A DNA stretch of 64,000 nt from positions 1-64,000 of the forward strand of contig WRCJ01000001.1 in the NCBI GenBank assembly GCA_009784085.1, read 5' to 3'. The stretch is from Oscillospiraceae bacterium. GTDB taxonomy: Bacteria; Bacillota; Clostridia; Oscillospirales; UBA929. Numbering within the stretch: the stretch's first letter is position 1; the number at the start of each line of letters is the position of its first letter. Made by a program: the position numbers and the translations under genes. Below the pieces are notes generated by a model, which did not search any database, was not told where the DNA came from, and was given only the letters and a program-made list of their open reading frames with translations. Of this stretch, positions 25,376-33,738 are shown one piece after another.

Positions 25376-25615
25376 TTACAGTACGCCTGCGTGTTTCAGC
25401 AAGGTTTTCACCGTATCGGTAGGCTGTGCACCGGTGCGGATCCACTCCAACGCGCGCTCCGCGTTCACATGGATCTCAGACGGCTCCTTCAACGGATCAT
25501 AGGTGCCGATTTCCTCAATAAAACGGCCGTCGCGGGGATAGCGGGAATCAGCCACCACAATACGGTAATACGGGGCCTTTTTAGCGCCTATCCGTTTGAG
25601 TCTCAGTTTAACCAT
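25376..25615 (-). CDS. rpsP: 30S ribosomal protein S16
   Basis: 79 residues, ATG 6 nt after GGAGGTG. MVKLRLKRIGAKKAPYYRIV and ADSRYPRDGRFIEEIGTYDP are diagnostic of S16, an early-assembly 30S protein. The upstream spacer to ffh (25616-25729) holds a TAGTCCCATAAGAT-type tandem repeat. Confidence 0.97.
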   Translation of the reverse strand: MVKLRLKRIGAKKAPYYRIVVADSRYPRDGRFIEEIGTYDPLKEPSEIHVNAERALEWIRTGAQPTDTVKTLLKHAGVL

Positions 25616-25729
25616 TACCTTCACCTCCAAAGTTTAGTCCCATAAGAATTAGTCCCATAAGATTAGTCATATTAGTTTCGTCCCATAAGATATTACAAAA
25701 AATGTCTTTATGCTATTTTTTGCTATTTA

Positions 25730-27076
25730 TTAGCGTCCTTTTTTGCCCTTTTTGCCTTTTTTGCCCTTCTTGCTTTGATGGCCGCCGCCCATCATTTGGC
25801 GGCTCATGTCGCGCATCATGCCGAATTGCTTGAGCATCCGGTTGACATCCTCCACCCGGCTCCCGCTTCCGGCGGCGATGCGTCGCTTGCGCGATGAGTT
25901 CAAGATGGATGGATCGTCCCGCTCGCGGGGCGTCATGGACTGGATAATAGCCTCGATGCGCATCAATACACGCTCGTCTATCTTGGCGCCGGCTAGCGCC
26001 TTTTTATCCACCCCGGGCACCATGCCCAGCACATCGGAGACATTGCCCATGCCGCGAATCTGCACCAATTGCTCATAGTAGTCGGATAGGGTGAAGCGGT
26101 TTTGGCGCAGTTTTTTCTCCATTTCTTCGGCTTTCTGGGCATCGAAAGCCTTTTCCGCTTTCTCGATAAGCGTAAGCATGTCGCCCATGCCCAGAATGCG
26201 GGAAGCCATGCGGTCGGGGTGGAAGACCTCGATATCGGTCAACTTTTCACCGACGCCGCAAAACTTGATGGGGCAACCGGTCACCGCCCGCACCGACAGG
26301 GCGGCGCCGCCCCGGGCATCCCCATCCAGCTTGGTCAGCATGACGCCGCTTATCCCCAGCGCCTCGTGGAAAGCCGACGCCGCCGATACGGCATCCTGGC
26401 CGGTCATGGCATCCACGACCAGCAATATCTCGTGGGGCGAGACCGCCGCTTTGATAGCCTTGAGCTCGCCCATCAGGACTTCGTCGATATGCAGGCGGCC
26501 GGCGGTGTCTAAGAACACGATGTCGTTGCCGTGGCGGATAGCGTGGGTGACCGCCTCGCGGGCGATATCCACCGGGTTGGCTTGCCCCATCTCGAAGACC
26601 GGCAAGCCCAGCTGTGCGCCCACCACGCCCAACTGCATGATCGCGGCCGGGCGGTAAACGTCGCAAGCCACCAGCAAGGGACGCTTGTTTTGCGCCTTTT
26701 TCATATATCCGGCCAATTTGGCGCCGTTGGTTGTCTTCCCGGCGCCCTGTAAGCCGACCAGCATGACCACGGTGGGCGGTTTGGAAGCCAGCTTCAGCTT
26801 TGCGGCGGATTGGCCCATCAAGGCGGTCAGTTCCTCGTTGACGATCTTGATGATGGACTGCGCCGGCGTCAGGCTCTCCAGCACTTGAGACCCGACGCAT
26901 TTCTCGGTGACGCCGGCGACAAAGCTACGCGCCACCTTATAGCTGACATCGGCCTCCAACAGGGCCAAGCGTACCTCGCGCATGGCTTCCCGGACATCCG
27001 ACTCTGTCAGCCGCCCGCGGCTGCGCAACCTCCGAAAGACATTGCCCAGCTTCTCGGTGAGTCCCTCAAATGCCAT
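25730..27076 (-). CDS. ffh: Signal recognition particle GTPase
   Basis: 448 residues. N domain (MAFEGLTEKLGNVFRRLRSR), G domain with GLQGAGKTTNGAKLA, DVYRPAA, DTAGRLHIDE and TKLDGDARGGAA, and methionine-rich M domain (MNRMLKQFGMMRDMSRQMMGG) that binds signal peptides and 4.5S RNA. It targets nascent membrane proteins to FtsY/SecYEG. The C-terminus is a KKGKKGKKGKKG repeat encoded by a 9-bp tandem repeat, another slippage-type tract. Follows ylxM by 34 bp. Confidence 0.97.
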   Translation of the reverse strand: MAFEGLTEKLGNVFRRLRSRGRLTESDVREAMREVRLALLEADVSYKVARSFVAGVTEKCVGSQVLESLTPAQSIIKIVNEELTALMGQSAAKLKLASKPPTVVMLVGLQGAGKTTNGAKLAGYMKKAQNKRPLLVACDVYRPAAIMQLGVVGAQLGLPVFEMGQANPVDIAREAVTHAIRHGNDIVFLDTAGRLHIDEVLMGELKAIKAAVSPHEILLVVDAMTGQDAVSAASAFHEALGISGVMLTKLDGDARGGAALSVRAVTGCPIKFCGVGEKLTDIEVFHPDRMASRILGMGDMLTLIEKAEKAFDAQKAEEMEKKLRQNRFTLSDYYEQLVQIRGMGNVSDVLGMVPGVDKKALAGAKIDERVLMRIEAIIQSMTPRERDDPSILNSSRKRRIAAGSGSRVEDVNRMLKQFGMMRDMSRQMMGGGHQSKKGKKGKKGKKGR

Positions 27077-27110
27077 CTAGTCTATCTCCCCACTCCTCAG
27101 CCCTGAGCCC

Positions 27111-27476
27111 CTAGCTTGAATATTGCTCCGCCAGCGTACGGATGCCTTCGGCCAGGCCCCTGATGTCCGGATCCACGAAACTCCGGCTGGAAAGCGAGAT
27201 AATCTCGTTGGATAACGCCATGATGTTCGCGGCGTCCTGGCGGATGCGCCCGTACCTGGCGACCAGGCCGATACGCTCCTCCATGTGATGCAGCAACGCT
27301 TCGGCGCGGGTGATGATATCGCGTACGCCCTGGCGGGTGATGCCCTCGTTCTCGGCAATCTCGGACAAGGACAGATCCTGGTGGTAGTAGAGGTCTACAT
27401 AGTCCCGCTGTTTATCGGTCAGGACTTCGGCGTAAAAATCGTACAGATAGGCCAACTCCAGCAGGTTGGTCTTCAT
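27111..27476 (-). CDS. ylxM: YlxM-family SRP-operon regulator (UPF0122, sigma-like helix-turn-helix)
   Basis: 121 residues. AYLYDFYAEVLTDKQRDYVDLYYHQDLSLSEIAENEGITRQGVRDII is the YlxM sigma70-region-4-like helix-turn-helix. YlxM binds the SRP and is encoded upstream of ffh in most Firmicutes. Begins the operon; a promoter lies about 50-80 bp upstream. Confidence 0.95.
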   Translation of the reverse strand: MKTNLLELAYLYDFYAEVLTDKQRDYVDLYYHQDLSLSEIAENEGITRQGVRDIITRAEALLHHMEERIGLVARYGRIRQDAANIMALSNEIISLSSRSFVDPDIRGLAEGIRTLAEQYSS

Positions 27477-27525
27477 ATGGATCGCCTTCTTCCCCGTAAA
27501 GGACTTATGCTTTACAACACCATAT

Positions 27526-27555
27526 ATTGTACTGTACGGCGGGGGCGTTTGTCAA
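27526..27555 (-). promoter_or_regulatory. Promoter of the ylxM-ffh-rpsP-khpA-rimM-trmD operon
   Basis: Minus strand TTGACA (27555-27550), 18-bp spacer, TACAAT (27531-27526). Confidence 0.75.
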
Positions 27556-27615
27556 TAGGAAAAAATAATTTTTCTGCTACCAGAACCTTAGGCTCTTTAC
27601 AGGGTTGCCGGGCGC

Positions 27616-27660
27616 AAAAAAAGAGCGGGGGCTACCCAGTTTGTCACCGGACAGCCCCTC
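27616..27660 (-). terminator. Rho-independent terminator downstream of nifJ
   Basis: On the minus strand GGGGCT (27658-27653) pairs with AGCCCC (27633-27628) across a long loop, followed by TTTTTTT (27622-27616). It lies about 90 bp after the nifJ stop, beyond a CCCTATGCCCTA tandem repeat (about 27660-27740). Confidence 0.65.
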
Positions 27661-27746
27661 ATACCCTATACCATATTATACCAAAACCCTATATCCTATG
27701 CCCTAAACCCTATGCCCTATACTCTATGCCCTAAAGCCTATTCCCA

Positions 27747-30700
27747 CTATTCCCACAGCAGCTTCATTTTTTCCAGCCTGGCGTACTTTTCCGCGGCGGC
27801 TTTTTCGGCCTGCGCGAACAGGGCCTCGGCCCTTTCCGGGTCGGAGATCTTCAGCGTGGCGTAGCGGTTTTCGCTGCGGATGAAATCGCCGTAGGCGTCG
27901 GTGGGTGCTTTGGAATCCAGTTGGAAGGGGTTTTTCCCCTCATCCTTCAGGCGCGGGTCGAACCGGAAGTTATGCCAGTAGCCGGCATTGACGGCCGCCT
28001 TGGTTTCGTTGATGGAGTTGCCCATGCCGCCTTTCATGCCGTGGTTGATGCAGGGGGAGTAGGCGATAACCAGGGACGGCCCCTTGTAGTTCTCGGCCTC
28101 CACAAGCGCCTTGATCGTCTGGTTGTAGTTGGCGCCCAAGGCGATCTGCGTCACATAGACATAGCCGTAGCTGATGGCAATCTGCGCCAAGTCCTTCTTG
28201 GCTTGTGTTTTGCCGGCGGCGGCGAACTGCGCCACCTGGCCGATCTGCGAGGCTTTGGACGCCTGCCCGCCGGTGTTGGAGTACACCTCGGTGTCGAAGA
28301 CCAGGATATTGATGTCCTCGCCCGAGGCGATGACATGATCCAGCCCGCCGAAGCCGATGTCGTAAGCCCAGCCGTCGCCGCCCAATACCCAGACGGATTT
28401 TTTGACAAACAGGTCGCTCTCGGCCAGCACGGCGCGCGCCAGCGCGCAAGCTTCGCACTTGCACCATTTGTTTTCCTTATCCCAGTATTGCTCGTACTCG
28501 CCGGTAAATTGGGCGCCGTCGCCGTGGTCGACGCCGTCGCGCAACCAGCGGAGCAATTCCTGGCTGGCCTGTTTGGAGGCGTCGCCGTCGTACATGGCGT
28601 CAAGCCAGTTCTTCGCCGCCTCCTTCAGTTCTGGGATGGCCCACTCGTGATCGGCCAACGCCTTGATATTCACAGCCAACATCTCGCGCCGTTTGTTCAC
28701 GCCCAACGCCATGCCGTAGCCGTATTCGGCGTTGTCCTCGAACAGTGAGTTGGCCCAGGTCGGGCCCTTGCCCTGCTTGTTGACCGTGTAGGGCGTGGCC
28801 GGCGCACTGCCGCCCCAGATTGACGAGCATCCGGTGGCGTTGGCGATATACATGCGGTCGCCGAACAATTGGGTGATGAGGCGGGCGTAGGCGGTCTCGC
28901 CGCAACCGGCGCAGGCGCCCGAGAACTCCATCAGCGGTTGCTTGAACTGGCTGCCCTTGACGGTGGTCTCTTTGAACGCCTCGAACACGGCCGGCTTCTC
29001 GCCCAGGTTTTCAAACAGCCAGTCGTACTGCGCCTGCACGGGGATCTGGCTCTCCAGCGGCTGCATGGCCAGGGCCTTTTGTTTGGACGGGCAGACATTG
29101 GCGCACAGGCCGCACCCGGTGCAGTCCTGCACCGAGGGCGTGATGTTGAATTGATAGTCGCCGCAACCCCGGCCGCTCATCTTGAGGCCCTTGATGCCCT
29201 CCGGCGCGGCGGCGCTTTCGTCCCCATCCAGCACAAAGGCGCGGATGACCGCGTGGGGGCAGACGTAGGCGCATTGGTTGCACTGGATGCAGTTTTCCGG
29301 AATCCACATGGGCACGTCCACCGCGATGCCGCGCTTCTCGTAGGCGGCGCTGCCCTGTGGGAACGTGCCGTCCTCGTTGCCGAGAAACGCCGATACCGGC
29401 AGGCTGTCGCCCCGCTGCCCGTTGACCGGGACGAGGATTTCTTTGACGAATTTGACCAGTTCGGCGCGGTCGCCTTTGATCTCCGGGCCTACCGCGCCTT
29501 CGTCGACAGCATCTTGCCACGAGGCGGGCACTTCGATCTGCTTGACATGGGCCACGCCGGCATCGATGGCGGCATGGTTCATGGCGACCACCTTTTCCCC
29601 TTTGCGGCCGTAAGTGGCCACCACGGCGTCCTTCATATATTTCACGGCGTCGTCGATGGGGATGATTTGCGTCAATTTGAAGAACGCCGCCTGCAAAATC
29701 ATGTTGATGCGCCCGCCCAAGCCGATGGACCGGGCAAGATCGATGCCGTCCACAACGAAGAGCTTGATGTCGTTTTGGGCGATAAACCGCTTCATGGCGG
29801 CGGGCAGGTGCGCGGTCAGCTGATCGGCGTCCCAGGCGCAGTTGAGCAGGAAGGTCCCGCCCGGCTTGACATCCTCCACCATCCGGTATTTATCCACGTA
29901 GCTGGGGTTGTGGCAGGCGACAAAGTCGGCCTTGGAAACAAAGTAGGTGGACTTGATGGGAAGCCCGCCAAAGCGCAGATGGGAGACGGTCACGCCGCCC
30001 GACTTCTTGGAGTCGTACGCGAAATAGGCTTGCGCGTACATGTCGGTATGGTCGCCGATGATCTTGATGGAGTTCTTGTTGGCGCCCACCGTGCCGTCGG
30101 CGCCCAAGCCCCAAAACTTGCAGGAAACCGTGCCCGCCGGGGTGGTGTCCGGATTTTCATGCAGGGGCAGGGACAGATGGGTCACGTCATCGTCGATGCC
30201 TACCGTGAAGCCGTTGCGGGGATTATCATCCAGCAGGTGCTTGTAAACGGCGAGGATGTTCGACGGCGGCGTGTCCTTGGAGCTCAGCCCGTAGCGTCCG
30301 CCCACGACACGTATGCCGGCTTGCCCGCTGCCCGCGATGGTGGTCATGACATCCATATACAGGGGTTCGCCCAGGGCGCCGGGCTCTTTGGTGCGATCCA
30401 GCACGGCGATCTTGTTGACCGAGGCGGGCAGGGCGCTCATAAATTTCTCGGCCACCCAGGGGCGGTACAGGCGCACCTTCACGAGGCCCACCTTTTCGCC
30501 GCGCGCCAGCAAGAAGTCGATGGTCTCCTCGATGGTGTCGCAGACGCTACCCATGGCTACGATGACCCGGTCGGCGTCGGGGTGGCCGTAATAATTGAAC
30601 AGTTTGTAGTCCGTGCCGGCCGCCTGGTTGACTTCCTCCATGTATTTCTCCACGACGCCGGGCAATGCGTCATAGAACGGGTTGCAGGCTTCCCTGGCTT

Positions 30701-31379
30701 GGAAGAAGATGTCCGGATTCTGCGCCGTGCCGCGCAAGACGGGGTGATCCGGGTTGAGCGCATTGGCATGGAAGGCGGCCAACGCCTCTTTGTCCAGCAT
30801 ACCGTACAGCGTGTCGTAGTCCCATACGTCAATCTTCTGCATCTCGTGGGAGGTGCGGAACCCGTCGAAGAAGTGCAGGAAGGGTATCCGGCCGCCCAGC
30901 GCGGACAGGTGGGACACGGCGCCCAAGTCCATGACCTCTTGGGGGTTGGTGGCGGCCATCAGCGCGAACCCGGTCTGACGGCAAGCCATGACATCCGAAT
31001 GGTCGCCGAAGATAGACAGCGCATGGGAGGCCACGGTGCGCGCCGAACAGTGGATGACGCCGGGCAACAGCTCGCCGGCAATCTTGTACATGTTGGGGAT
31101 CATCAGCAATAGCCCCTGCGACGCGGTAAATGTGGTGGTCAGCGCACCGGCGGCCAAGCTCCCGTGTACCGTGCCGGCGGCGCCCGCCTCGGATTGCATT
31201 TCGACCACCCGCACCTGCTGGCCGAACATGTTCTCCCGCCCGTCGGCCGCCCACTTGTCGGCCAGCTCGGCCATGACCGATGAGGGCGTGATGGGGTAGA
31301 TGCCCGCTACGTCGGTGAAGGCGTAGGCGACATGCGCCGCCGCCGTGTTGCCGTCCATGGTTTTCTTTTTTCTCGCCAT
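27747..31379 (-). CDS. nifJ: Pyruvate:ferredoxin (flavodoxin) oxidoreductase
   Basis: 1210 residues from ATG 31379 (MARKKKTMDGNTAAAHVAYA), after AAGGAGG. The domains occur in single-chain order: pyruvate-binding alpha-like domain (GIYPITPSSVMAE), gamma domain, a two-cluster ferredoxin domain (CIQCNQCAYVCPH and CTGCGLCANVCPS), and the thiamine-diphosphate domain (GGDGWAYDIGFGGLDH; TEVYSNTGGQASK). It oxidises pyruvate to acetyl-CoA, CO2 and reduced ferredoxin. With acetate kinase in the window it supports an anaerobic fermentative lifestyle. Own promoter and terminator; monocistronic. Confidence 0.97.
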   Translation of the reverse strand: MARKKKTMDGNTAAAHVAYAFTDVAGIYPITPSSVMAELADKWAADGRENMFGQQVRVVEMQSEAGAAGTVHGSLAAGALTTTFTASQGLLLMIPNMYKIAGELLPGVIHCSARTVASHALSIFGDHSDVMACRQTGFALMAATNPQEVMDLGAVSHLSALGGRIPFLHFFDGFRTSHEMQKIDVWDYDTLYGMLDKEALAAFHANALNPDHPVLRGTAQNPDIFFQAREACNPFYDALPGVVEKYMEEVNQAAGTDYKLFNYYGHPDADRVIVAMGSVCDTIEETIDFLLARGEKVGLVKVRLYRPWVAEKFMSALPASVNKIAVLDRTKEPGALGEPLYMDVMTTIAGSGQAGIRVVGGRYGLSSKDTPPSNILAVYKHLLDDNPRNGFTVGIDDDVTHLSLPLHENPDTTPAGTVSCKFWGLGADGTVGANKNSIKIIGDHTDMYAQAYFAYDSKKSGGVTVSHLRFGGLPIKSTYFVSKADFVACHNPSYVDKYRMVEDVKPGGTFLLNCAWDADQLTAHLPAAMKRFIAQNDIKLFVVDGIDLARSIGLGGRINMILQAAFFKLTQIIPIDDAVKYMKDAVVATYGRKGEKVVAMNHAAIDAGVAHVKQIEVPASWQDAVDEGAVGPEIKGDRAELVKFVKEILVPVNGQRGDSLPVSAFLGNEDGTFPQGSAAYEKRGIAVDVPMWIPENCIQCNQCAYVCPHAVIRAFVLDGDESAAAPEGIKGLKMSGRGCGDYQFNITPSVQDCTGCGLCANVCPSKQKALAMQPLESQIPVQAQYDWLFENLGEKPAVFEAFKETTVKGSQFKQPLMEFSGACAGCGETAYARLITQLFGDRMYIANATGCSSIWGGSAPATPYTVNKQGKGPTWANSLFEDNAEYGYGMALGVNKRREMLAVNIKALADHEWAIPELKEAAKNWLDAMYDGDASKQASQELLRWLRDGVDHGDGAQFTGEYEQYWDKENKWCKCEACALARAVLAESDLFVKKSVWVLGGDGWAYDIGFGGLDHVIASGEDINILVFDTEVYSNTGGQASKASQIGQVAQFAAAGKTQAKKDLAQIAISYGYVYVTQIALGANYNQTIKALVEAENYKGPSLVIAYSPCINHGMKGGMGNSINETKAAVNAGYWHNFRFDPRLKDEGKNPFQLDSKAPTDAYGDFIRSENRYATLKISDPERAEALFAQAEKAAAEKYARLEKMKLLWE

Positions 31380-31430
31380 TACTCTTATTTCCTCCTTGGT
31401 GCATAAAGTTTGCGATGGACACGTCAAGTT

Positions 31431-31459
31431 ATTCTATCATGTGGGGTGCGGCCTGTAAA
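31431..31459 (-). promoter_or_regulatory. Promoter of nifJ
   Basis: Minus strand TTTACA (31459-31454), 17-bp spacer, TAGAAT (31436-31431), about 50 bp before the nifJ ATG. The gene-free gap 31380-31716 also holds a CACTCGGAT tandem repeat (about 31528-31553) and the divergent promoter at 31605. Confidence 0.7.
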
Positions 31460-31604
31460 CGTAAAATATAGAATTCATCGCTTTTTTTATCATGATTCGC
31501 GCGAGACGGCCGCGTACCGCCGGATTGCACTCGGATCACACTCGGATCACACTATAGTTATCGAACCGGGGGCGGCGTTTGTTAACCGCCGCGCCGCGCC
31601 CTAC

Positions 31605-31633
31605 TTGCGGTTTTTACGAGAATATGGTATCAT
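31605..31633 (+). promoter_or_regulatory. Putative promoter TTGCGG-17-TATCAT
   Basis: Hexamers at 31605-31610 and 31628-31633. Same hexamers, spacing and following GCA as 1104-1132, though the spacer sequences differ. It would drive the ParB/BMP-like gene starting at 31717. Confidence 0.5.
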
Positions 31634-31716
31634 GCAGGTAGGAAGCTCGGTTGTGATTGCTTCTATGACTGACGTGGCGTACACACGATATACACACGGC
31701 TGCGGGGACAAAGAAC

Positions 31717-33702
31717 ATGACGCTCATGACAAACTATGAGGAAAACTATATCGCGGCGCGGCGCCAAGCCCGTCGCTACCTGTCCGAACACGCGGGGGAT
31801 TCGGGCCTTCTCCCCGTGCTTTCCACTGTCTTGGGAAGCATGCGGCCGGCTGGCGAATATCGGATGGGGCTCTTCGAGATCCCGCTGAAAAAGGTAGTGG
31901 GCACCTGCTCGGCCAGCCGGCGCGATTCCTTCGCCGGCAACTTCATGCCGCTTTGGCCCCATAAAGGCGAACCCGCCCATAAATGGATGTCCGTCTATCG
32001 CAGCCATGATGACGAGGGCCTGAACCACCCCGTCAACGCATATGAGTACTTGGGATACTACTACATCGAGGAGGGGCATAAGCGGGTAAGCGTCCTCAAA
32101 GCGAGCGGCGCATACTCGGTTTCCGCCGAAGTTATCCGTGTATTGCCCGCCTGGGACGCCGATGACCACGATATCGCCGTGCTCTACGAGTACTACCGGC
32201 ACAACCGCTCCCTTATCGTCCGCCACATGTGGTTTTCCAGGCCCGGCCGCCTGCGTTGGCTGTTTGCCGAAGCGGCGCGCACGGTGGGCGGCGACGACGG
32301 CCCCGGCAAACCCGGCGGCCCCGATAGTCCCGGCAAACCCGGCGGCGTCGACATCCCCGGCGGCCTCGGCAGGCCCATCAGCTCCATCAGTTCCATCAGC
32401 GCCAGTGGCCCCAACGACACCGACGGCGCCGACGAATGGCTGAACCATTGTTTCACGCTGTTTCGAAAACGCTATCACGCCGAGGGATTCGGCGAGTGGC
32501 CCATGACCACGGGCGACGCTTTTTACACCTATGTCCAGATCTTTGGCCTTCACGCCCAAACCGACGACACTGCGCTGCGCGTCGAACTGACAGCCTGCGC
32601 CACGCAATGGCGGCTCGACCTCCTCCACCTGGGCGCCAGCGACCCGGAGGGCTGGGTCTCTTCCCTGTCCCACAAGGTCCCCAATATCATCGCGCCCAAA
32701 ACGCGCCCCGCGGCGTACGCCTTCGCCTTCGAAGGCACGCCGCATGACAACGAAACCACGCATCTGCATAGCATCGCGCGGTACAGGCTGTCGGTACAAA
32801 ACCCCGAACTCTACTTGCCGGCGCGAGAGGGGTTGCCTCCCGGCGACGAGGCGTGGCCGGCTTTCGAAGCCTTGTTGTCCGAAGGCCCGCGCTACCTGTT
32901 CGTCCCTTCGCCTACACACGCCCGCTTGGCTTGGCGGGCCGCCCTTCTGAGCCCGGATACCACCGTGGTGCACATGGGCGCGGAACATCCCCCGCCCCGC
33001 CGCCTGGCAACCTGTTGGGGCAACACACAAGAACCGGCTTTGCTGGCCGGCGCTTTGGCGGGCCTGTTGACGCGCACCGAGCGCATCGCCGTCGTCTCCT
33101 CGCCCGGCGAGCAGAACCTCTGCCAAGCGGTGGCCTTTGCCGCCGGGGCATCCCTAACGGCCCCGCGCGCGCAACTGCTGTACCACGAGCGGGACGGTAT
33201 GTCTTGGGGGTGGGGGCAAATCCGGGCAGCCTTCGCCGTCCAGAAAGCCGATATCGCTTGGCTACCGGCCACCGCAGACCCGTTGCAATCCCTCCGGACT
33301 TTTCCCGGCGTATACGCCCACCTCTGCCTCCTCTCGGAAGGCGACGCCTCTATCCTCGACATCGTGGCCGGCGCCGCTTGGCATTGGAGTGCCTTCTATC
33401 TGCTCTTGTCATCCGGGACCCCGCGCGACGGGATACCGAACGCGGAAGGCGCCACGAAAGAGAACCTGCGCCTACGCCTGGGCATGTCCCATGGATTGGT
33501 CGATCTGCATCTGGCGCATGCCCTGCTGCCAGCCGGCGCGTTGCGCCTTCTCAGTATCCTCCGGCAGAGCATAGCGTCCGGGGAGCTGGACGCAACGGGC
33601 GCGGGCACGGCGGGTACGTCGGGCGTGGCGGGCGCGGCAGGTGCGGCGGGCGCGGCCCCGCCGGACACGTTGCCGGACAACCTATCCGTGCTGTCTTTGT
33701 GA
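31717..33702 (+). CDS. Cytoplasmic fusion of a ParB-like N-terminal domain and a BMP-type ligand-binding domain
   Basis: 661 residues, ATG 8 nt after CGGGGA (ATG 31726 also possible). Residues ~45-150 (GLFEIPLKKVVGTCSASRRD, NFMPLWP, YYYIEEGHKRVSVLKASG) resemble the ParB/Srx-like domain that precedes a BMP-family periplasmic-binding-like half in an unnamed clostridial family. The C-terminal half is a type 1 binding-protein-like fold. No signal peptide, so it is not a secreted transporter receptor. A Gly/Pro/Asp/Ser-rich insert (nt ~32290-32430) separates the halves and a Gly/Ala/Thr-rich tail (nt ~33595-33690) ends it; both are tandem-repeat DNA. Function unknown; nucleoside-responsive regulation is a guess. 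Confidence 0.65.
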   Translation: MTLMTNYEENYIAARRQARRYLSEHAGDSGLLPVLSTVLGSMRPAGEYRMGLFEIPLKKVVGTCSASRRDSFAGNFMPLWPHKGEPAHKWMSVYRSHDDEGLNHPVNAYEYLGYYYIEEGHKRVSVLKASGAYSVSAEVIRVLPAWDADDHDIAVLYEYYRHNRSLIVRHMWFSRPGRLRWLFAEAARTVGGDDGPGKPGGPDSPGKPGGVDIPGGLGRPISSISSISASGPNDTDGADEWLNHCFTLFRKRYHAEGFGEWPMTTGDAFYTYVQIFGLHAQTDDTALRVELTACATQWRLDLLHLGASDPEGWVSSLSHKVPNIIAPKTRPAAYAFAFEGTPHDNETTHLHSIARYRLSVQNPELYLPAREGLPPGDEAWPAFEALLSEGPRYLFVPSPTHARLAWRAALLSPDTTVVHMGAEHPPPRRLATCWGNTQEPALLAGALAGLLTRTERIAVVSSPGEQNLCQAVAFAAGASLTAPRAQLLYHERDGMSWGWGQIRAAFAVQKADIAWLPATADPLQSLRTFPGVYAHLCLLSEGDASILDIVAGAAWHWSAFYLLLSSGTPRDGIPNAEGATKENLRLRLGMSHGLVDLHLAHALLPAGALRLLSILRQSIASGELDATGAGTAGTSGVAGAAGAAGAAPPDTLPDNLSVLSL

Positions 33703-33738
33703 GTGTGCGTGTCCCAGACTATCGATTCAAATTATCGA

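Noticed and set aside
28869..31112. 747-codon plus-strand ORF opposite nifJ
   Set aside because: Mirror of a clearly conserved gene on the other strand; composition is typical of antisense frames in GC-rich codon use.
31663..33126. 487-codon minus-strand ORF
   Set aside because: Antisense shadow of the ParB/BMP-like gene; no family motifs.
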